NCBI RefSeq assembly: GCF_009727055.1
Contig: NC_052352.1
Span: 21,447,085 to 21,511,084, forward strand
Reading direction: 5' to 3'
Source: Benincasa hispida
Lineage: Eukaryota; Streptophyta; Magnoliopsida; Cucurbitales; Cucurbitaceae
Length of the DNA stretch: 64,000 nt
The notes beneath the pieces are model-generated. The model was not told the origin of the DNA. It saw nothing but the letters and a program-made list of their open reading frames with translations, and searched no databases. Shown piece after piece: positions 58,973-64,000 of the stretch (within the stretch, counting starts at the first letter, position 1; each line of letters begins with the position of its first letter). A program made the position numbers and the translations under genes.

Positions 58973-59924
58973 ATCGTCCATCTCATTTTTTACATCTAGG
59001 ACCATTTTGATCCAAGAATATCATTTATAGTCCAACTTTTTATATATTATTTCTTTCAGTACAATGGAATTTGACCCTTCAATTTCAGTAAAGATAATAC
59101 ATGTGTAAATTATTGTTGAATTTTATTCACTTTCACATTTTAACTTTATTTTTATTACATATTAATAAATCTAATGTTATGAATTAAAAATTTTAATATT
59201 TGCATCAATAATGTGCACAACTCAATTGACATAAAACTTTGTACTATTAATTTCGATGTCGAAATTTTGATTCTTCCATTAAAAAATATTACCGATTTAT
59301 CATAATCTACATAATCCTACATCGCCATAATATTTAAACTTTCCTACACAAGATAGAGTATTTTTTAGAAATATGTATTAATATATGCACTTTTTTAATG
59401 AGACTTTTTTATAATCTTGTAGTAATTCTTTTCTTTTCGACTAATAGTAATAACCATCATAGATTGATTTAAATAAGTGTCGTGACTTTGATAAAGAGTT
59501 AAGAAATATGGATTCAATCGATAGCAATCATCTAATTAGAATTTAATATCTTCGACAAATTATATTGTAGTTCGTTTGATGATTTGAGTTATTATTATTT
59601 TTTTTAGTACAAGGACTAATTTTTTCGGCTTATAAAACTAAAGTATTAAATAATGCATTTATTTAAAATAAGAGATTATATATAATGGATTTGCAATTCA
59701 AATTCAAACTTCTTTAGACTTCGAAGAGATTTGACCAAAACCCTAATTTAAGCTCTACTTTGGGATTTTCAAAGGATGATGATTAGAATACTTATGATGA
59801 TGTAAATGGTGATTATTTATTCAAAGTTTATCATTAAAATTGATGTGAAACCTTAATTCCCATATGGCGTCACAATCGATAAGATTTGGAATTAATTTTA
59901 AAGATAAATATCAATTTATATCCT

Positions 59925-60350
59925 TAGACTTAGGTGTTATATCAAATTAAACCCTAAATTAATAATTGTGTCATTTTAAATACTGAACTTTGGGAGTTGT
60001 ATCAATTTAAATTCCAAACTAATATTTATATCAATTTAAACCGTAAACTATTATAGGTATATCAATTTAAACCCTAAACTTTCATAATTATATAAACTTA
60101 AATCCTCCATTAAGTTTTATTTGGTTATATTTATAAAAGTTCAGGGTTTAAATTGATATATTTATGAAAGTTTGGTGTTTAAATTGATACGCTTATGAAA
60201 GTTTAGGGTTTAAATTGATACCATTATTAGTTTTGGGTTTAAATTGATACAACTTCCAAAGTCTAGGATTTAAATTGATACAATCCTCAAATAGGGTTTA
60301 AATTGATACAACTTCCAAAGTTTAGGGGTATAAATTGATAATTACCCTAA
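59925..60350. repeat. Fold-back array of 'ggtttaaattgata' modules
   Basis: The left half carries at least five modules of the type 'tatcaatttaaaccctaaac'. The right half carries at least six complementary modules 'gtttagggtttaaattgata'. The turning point is near 60,110-60,125. It could fold into a long imperfect hairpin. The modules are about 35-40 bp apart and vary slightly, so the element seems to have grown by internal duplication. Confidence 0.8.
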
Positions 60351-62744
60351 TTTTAATTACTACTTTTTTTTTAATATCATTTTTCTTTCCGTACAATTTT
60401 AGTTCATGTACTTTTAATAAATCTTAAATTTACTTCCTTAAAAGTTAATTTTTAATTGAATTTAGCTAATTAATAATAATAAATTTTATGAAAGAAAATA
60501 TAATTTGTGAATATATTTTCAAATTTATCGCAAAAAAATAATCAATATATAGTGAAAAGTCTATAACATCAACAACAAACAAACAGTAGAAACTAAATTT
60601 AAGCTTCTTGCCATTTATTTCCTTATTATATAGAGACTACAATTAAACATTTGAAACTACAATAACTAAAATTAAACAAAGTTAAAGGTATAAATACCAA
60701 AATGGTACTTTAACCCTTTTTTTTTTTAGTAAAGAACACATGTTTAAATAAGAAATTTGTGAGATACAATCTCAATAAGCTACAACAAAAAAGGAAGCTC
60801 CAATAAAGAAGTTTGATGTTCTTTCATAGCTCGGCAGGCAAGAGAGTAAACCAAGTCATTGTAGTGGCGTAGTGAGTGTGACATAATGAAATCTTCCCAA
60901 ACGATTGTGATAATTAACTCCTTTAGCTTCCTTAATAAAAAAAATTCTATAAGATCACTCATTATTTTGAAACTTAGAGCATATTTGGAAATAATTTCTA
61001 AATTATTAAAATCACTTCTTGTCATATTTAAAATTATTTCGAGACACATTTTTAATCATTCAAAATTGATTTTTAATGAGTAAAATGTATTTTCAAAGTG
61101 ATTTTGAAAATGTCAATATAATTTTAACCATTTCAAAATCCAAAATGAGCATAGTTTAACTGACCTAGCATTTGTACTCAAACTTTTAGATAGGTGATGG
61201 AGGAATACATTGAAAAACTGTCATTAATACTCTGTAGGTAATTTCACTACAATATGCTGATTTTCTTAATTAATTATTATTATTAGCACCATAATTTCTT
61301 CATTAGTTATTATCGAAATCATTTGTACCACAAAAGTGTGTTGTTATGTTTATCACAAATAATAAGTCAACTCAAATAAACTAAAGAGTTTATGTGGATT
61401 ATAATCGATGCTTAAAAATTAATAAACAAATAAAAATCAAAGATTATTATAACTTATAGAGAACTCCGTTATAGCTTAGATCGGTATTGAAAATAGTTTT
61501 CTAAAAAAGGATTAATAAATATATATTTAGTCTTAAATCATCGCTCGACCTCGGTTCAAGCCTAGTAAAATTGCTAATGGAGCATGTCTTACACATGTCT
61601 CGGCCCAAAAAATCACTCTAAGACTAAAATGAATCTAGAGAAAGGTGGTTGAGTTCGACTCTAGCCAAACGTGAAACAGGGTATGCCCTTTGATTTCAAC
61701 GTGTTGAAGAATTATTCTAAAGTGACTCTGAAATATAACCTTATTCGAACAGCTTAGTTTGATCAACTATTCTTACAAATACATATCATGATGGCACCCT
61801 ACTGAGAAGTAAGTATATCCTCCACTCCTAAACTAGTAGTTTGCTGCCTGATCTACTATTTGACTTGAGTATTGGAGTGTGTGCATTAGGGGCAACCACC
61901 ACACCATTGCGCTTATTTTCGTATTTTACCGGCCACATCATTCTCCCTTTCAAACAAATCTATTGTTTGTTGTCGCATGAATGTCGTCAGACTTTTTTCC
62001 TTATTTGAATTTTGATACAAACGCTATTAATTTACATTTTACATCAACGTCTAATCCATGAACATGTAAAATATCAATTGAAATGTCGATGAAAATTTAA
62101 CCTCTGACATGGATTGAGTTTAAAAAGTCACCCACTCCCAAATACTCTTTTTAATAATGTTCAAATAAGGTCTCATCTAACAAACTAATGTAATTATTTT
62201 CCAAAAAAAAATACTTACCTATCAATTCATCTTTAGAGTTCTTACTAACTTTCTGATGTGACAATATAATAATGAATTGTGTGTATCTTTGTTGTATTTA
62301 ATAGATAAATTAAATTCTCAAGTATCTTTTACAAATGAAAATCTATCCTCAAACTTCATAGAAAATACCCATACCAATCACCTCTGAAATTCTCATGGAT
62401 ATGATTTCATCTGTGTCAAAATTATATAATTATATTAGGAACTTGGATTTTGCATTAAATTAATCAACATATATATTTAAACATAATATAAAGTTGAATA
62501 TTTTTTTTATATGGCTGTGCTATTTTTTAGCTCTGCCTCCCATCACTCAACATTTCTGTGGGCTATCTTCACAAATCACCATGCATGACAGAGAGATTTT
62601 TTTTTTAAAATGCAATAAAATTATTTATTGTTTTTAATTTTAAAAAAGAAAGAAAGAATGTCTTGTTGTGAAATGGAACTCTATCAATCAAGATTCCAAA
62701 AATTAAAATTAAAAATTAAGAAAAAAAACCCTTTTTGCTTCCCT

Positions 62745-62752
62745 TATAAATA
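62745..62752 (+). promoter_or_regulatory. TATA box of CCD8
   Basis: TATAAATA about 100 bp upstream of the start codon, in the context 'cccttataaatagc'. With usual plant spacing, transcription would start near 62,775-62,785. A TGTCTC word (auxin-response core) lies at 62,771-62,776, close to that start. It may be chance. Confidence 0.75.
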
Positions 62753-62779
62753 GCTTCCCTTTCAACTCCCTGTCTCTTC

Positions 62780-62844
62780 ACCATCTCTCTTTTTCTCTTT
62801 TTTTTTTTTTCTCTCTTTCTTCCAAATCATAAACAATTTTGTTC
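62780..62844 (+). other. Probable CCD8 5' UTR, pyrimidine-rich
   Basis: Almost pure C/T sequence (TCTCTCTTTTTCTC, then a T run and CTCTCTTTC) between the TATA box and the ATG, a common feature of plant leaders. No upstream ATG is seen in the stretch 62,780-62,844. Confidence 0.55.
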
Positions 62845-63102
62845 ATGATGGCTTCCATGGCCATTGGAAGCTCCATTATTTCTCCCTTTAACTTCAAAAC
62901 TAACCACCACCCTTCAAAACCTACCCTTTCCAACTTCACCATCAGAAGCATAGCCAGTCCCATCCGCCGCCCCTCGCCAATCGTCGTTCCATTGCCGGAG
63001 ATCGACACCACCGGCCCCCCGAATCACGTTGCATGGACCAGCGTTCGGCAAGACCGCTGGGAAGGAGAACTCTCCGTCCGAGGCCAATTGCCCCGTTGGT
63101 TG
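62845..63102 (+). CDS. CCD8: Carotenoid cleavage dioxygenase 8, exon 1 (partial gene)
   Basis: Exon 1 encodes 86 codons. Residues 1-60 are rich in Ser, Pro, Thr and basic residues with few acids until the end, as expected for a plastid transit peptide (start MMASMAIGSS). Residues 61-86 read HVAWTSVRQDRWEGELSVRGQLPRWL, which I recognise as the conserved start of the mature CCD8 enzyme (MAX4/RMS1/D10 group), where the next residues are NGTYLRNGPG. A GT donor at 63,103-63,104 falls exactly after the Leu codon, giving a phase-0 intron. Translation into the intron gives unrelated residues. Known role: plastid non-haem iron dioxygenase converting 9-cis-beta-apo-10'-carotenal to carlactone, the strigolactone precursor that limits shoot branching. 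The iron-binding His residues lie in later exons outside the window. The start could be the ATG at 62,845, 62,848 or 62,857; the second has the best +4 G. No damage is seen in this exon. GC content is clearly above the surroundings. Confidence 0.88.
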
Positions 63103-64000
63103 GTTCGTTTCGTTATAATTTCAAAATCACTCTAAAATATATTTTTAATCATAAAAATATAAAGTTATATCATGAAAGTACTTATAAAAGGGATTTTAAA
63201 TTTCAACTCTTTTAAAGGTGTATTTCGAATATATTTTCAAGTGTTTAATTTAAAAAATAAGCCGTTTTTTTAAAGAAATTTGAGTGTTTGACAACAATTC
63301 AAAATAGATTTTTAAATATATTTTAATCAATTTTTATCTAAAATATTTAAATAAAAATGATTTTTTAAAAAAGACATTTTTTTCTTAAATATGACATTTT
63401 AAAATAACTCATTGCTGTGTCCCGTATTTGCATGCATATATGATTAAAAAAATTTCCATTCATATGGTGGGTATTGCGTCCAACTATAAAAACAATATTT
63501 TTATATTCAAACACTTTACATAGTGATTAATCATTATTGAATTTTTTAAAATTTATTATGTATATATTTTTTAAAAAGTCAAAACATTATACTCCACTTT
63601 TGATTACAATTTTGCAACCCTCCATATAATTCGACATGAATTTTTAGTCATTAAACTTTTTTCAATTTTATATTAAAACGTTTGTTTAAATATATAAGAC
63701 AAAAAAATATTATTATTGTTGTTTTGAAATAAAATATTTATTATTATATAACATATGCGAGTGGATATTCTTTGGTTTAATTGATTTATGTTTGTTCATG
63801 GAACACATATACTATAAAAGTATGTTCATAACCTATGCAATAAAGGGAAAAAAAATCTTTTAATTGTTTTTTTTCGAACAAGACATATAACATCAAATGA
63901 ATCGTCAGATGTGGGCTAGTTAAGGTTATTCCAATGTCTCATTCAAACCTTGATTTTGCATTAATTAATCTTAATTATTATACCTACATGCTTAATCTTC
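63103..64000 (+). other. CCD8: CCD8 intron 1, continuing past the window
   Basis: AT-rich sequence from the donor at 63,103 to the window end. No NGTYLRNGPG-type exon 2 was found, so the intron exceeds 898 bp. It contains a dispersed repeat at 63,215-63,395 shared with 51,056-51,240, and a short 'tcaaaatcactctaaaatat' segment near 63,120 that resembles pieces at about 58,380 and 61,010. Confidence 0.75.
63215..63395. repeat. Dispersed repeat in CCD8 intron 1
   Basis: Same block order as 51,056-51,240 ('atattttcaagtgtttaat', 'ttaaaaaataag', 'tttgagtgtttgacaa', 'aatatattttaatca', 'aaaatatttaaataa'). A MITE-like insertion is likely, but no clear terminal inverted repeat or duplication was found by eye. 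Confidence 0.6.

Larger units (their letters stand above)
46563..62744. other. AT-rich intergenic region without recognisable genes
   Basis: About 16 kb between the retrotransposon nest and CCD8. I find no frame with recognisable protein similarity and no tRNA or rRNA. It contains homopolymer runs, (TA)n tracts, three fold-back elements (47,040-47,465, 47,791-48,035, 59,925-60,350) and several dispersed short repeats listed separately. Short frames such as 60,780-61,049 and 54,038-54,268 look like chance frames in AT-rich DNA. Distal regulatory elements of CCD8 could lie here but cannot be identified by reading. Confidence 0.7.

Noticed and set aside
60780..61083. Overlapping 89- and 65-codon frames on opposite strands
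   Set aside because: AT-rich low-complexity residues, no domain recognised, and the DNA resembles dispersed repeats near 58,380.
62778..63011. 77-codon minus-strand frame opposite CCD8 exon 1
   Set aside because: It is the antisense shadow of the GC-richer exon and pyrimidine-rich leader; the residues are low-complexity and the plus strand has a recognised protein.

Overview
This is a nuclear window from a flowering plant, almost certainly a eudicot. Coding density is very low and the DNA is AT-rich. It holds deeply nested Ty1/copia LTR retrotransposons, a CACTA (En/Spm) DNA transposon and one recognisable host gene start at the far right. A cucurbit would fit the style of the repeats, but that is a weak inference and the sequence alone does not settle the species.

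Layout. Positions 1-46,562 are nested transposable elements. The backbone is a remnant of a minus-strand copia element (C: integrase/protease 3,388-4,488, gag 30,698-31,260). It is split by a second minus-strand copia element (A, 4,494-30,692, 5-bp target duplication ATTAT on both sides). Element A was then invaded several times: by three LTRs of one family (Y: 9,819-11,361, 21,851-23,343, 23,927-25,926), by a plus-strand CACTA transposon (12,101 to about 20,960) in codon ~12 of its gag, and by an LTR (26,791-29,024) inside its own 5' LTR. The CACTA element carries a further solo LTR (17,907-19,755, TSD CCATA) in an intron of its Ulp1-like peptidase gene. From 32,548 a second nest follows: LTR E, split by a solo LTR (33,908-35,870, TSD GTGGC) and cut short at 36,136 by a deletion into the gag region of element D'; then the D' leader, the D' 5' LTR (39,887-41,926), the leader of E, and an LTR (43,393-45,232) that is also the 3' LTR of a truncated element F (RT/RNase H, 45,233-46,562).

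At about 46,563 the nest stops abruptly. The next ~16 kb is AT-rich intergenic DNA with small fold-back elements and dispersed short repeats but no gene I can support. At 62,745 a TATA box precedes a short 5' UTR and the first exon (62,845-63,102) of a carotenoid cleavage dioxygenase 8 gene (CCD8/MAX4/RMS1/D10 type, strigolactone biosynthesis). Its first intron runs past the end of the window.

Every transposon-encoded protein seen is broken by stops, frameshifts or loss of catalytic residues, so none is expected to be autonomous. CCD8 is the only host protein gene supported. I could run no alignment or database search; repeat relationships come from reading the copies against each other by eye.
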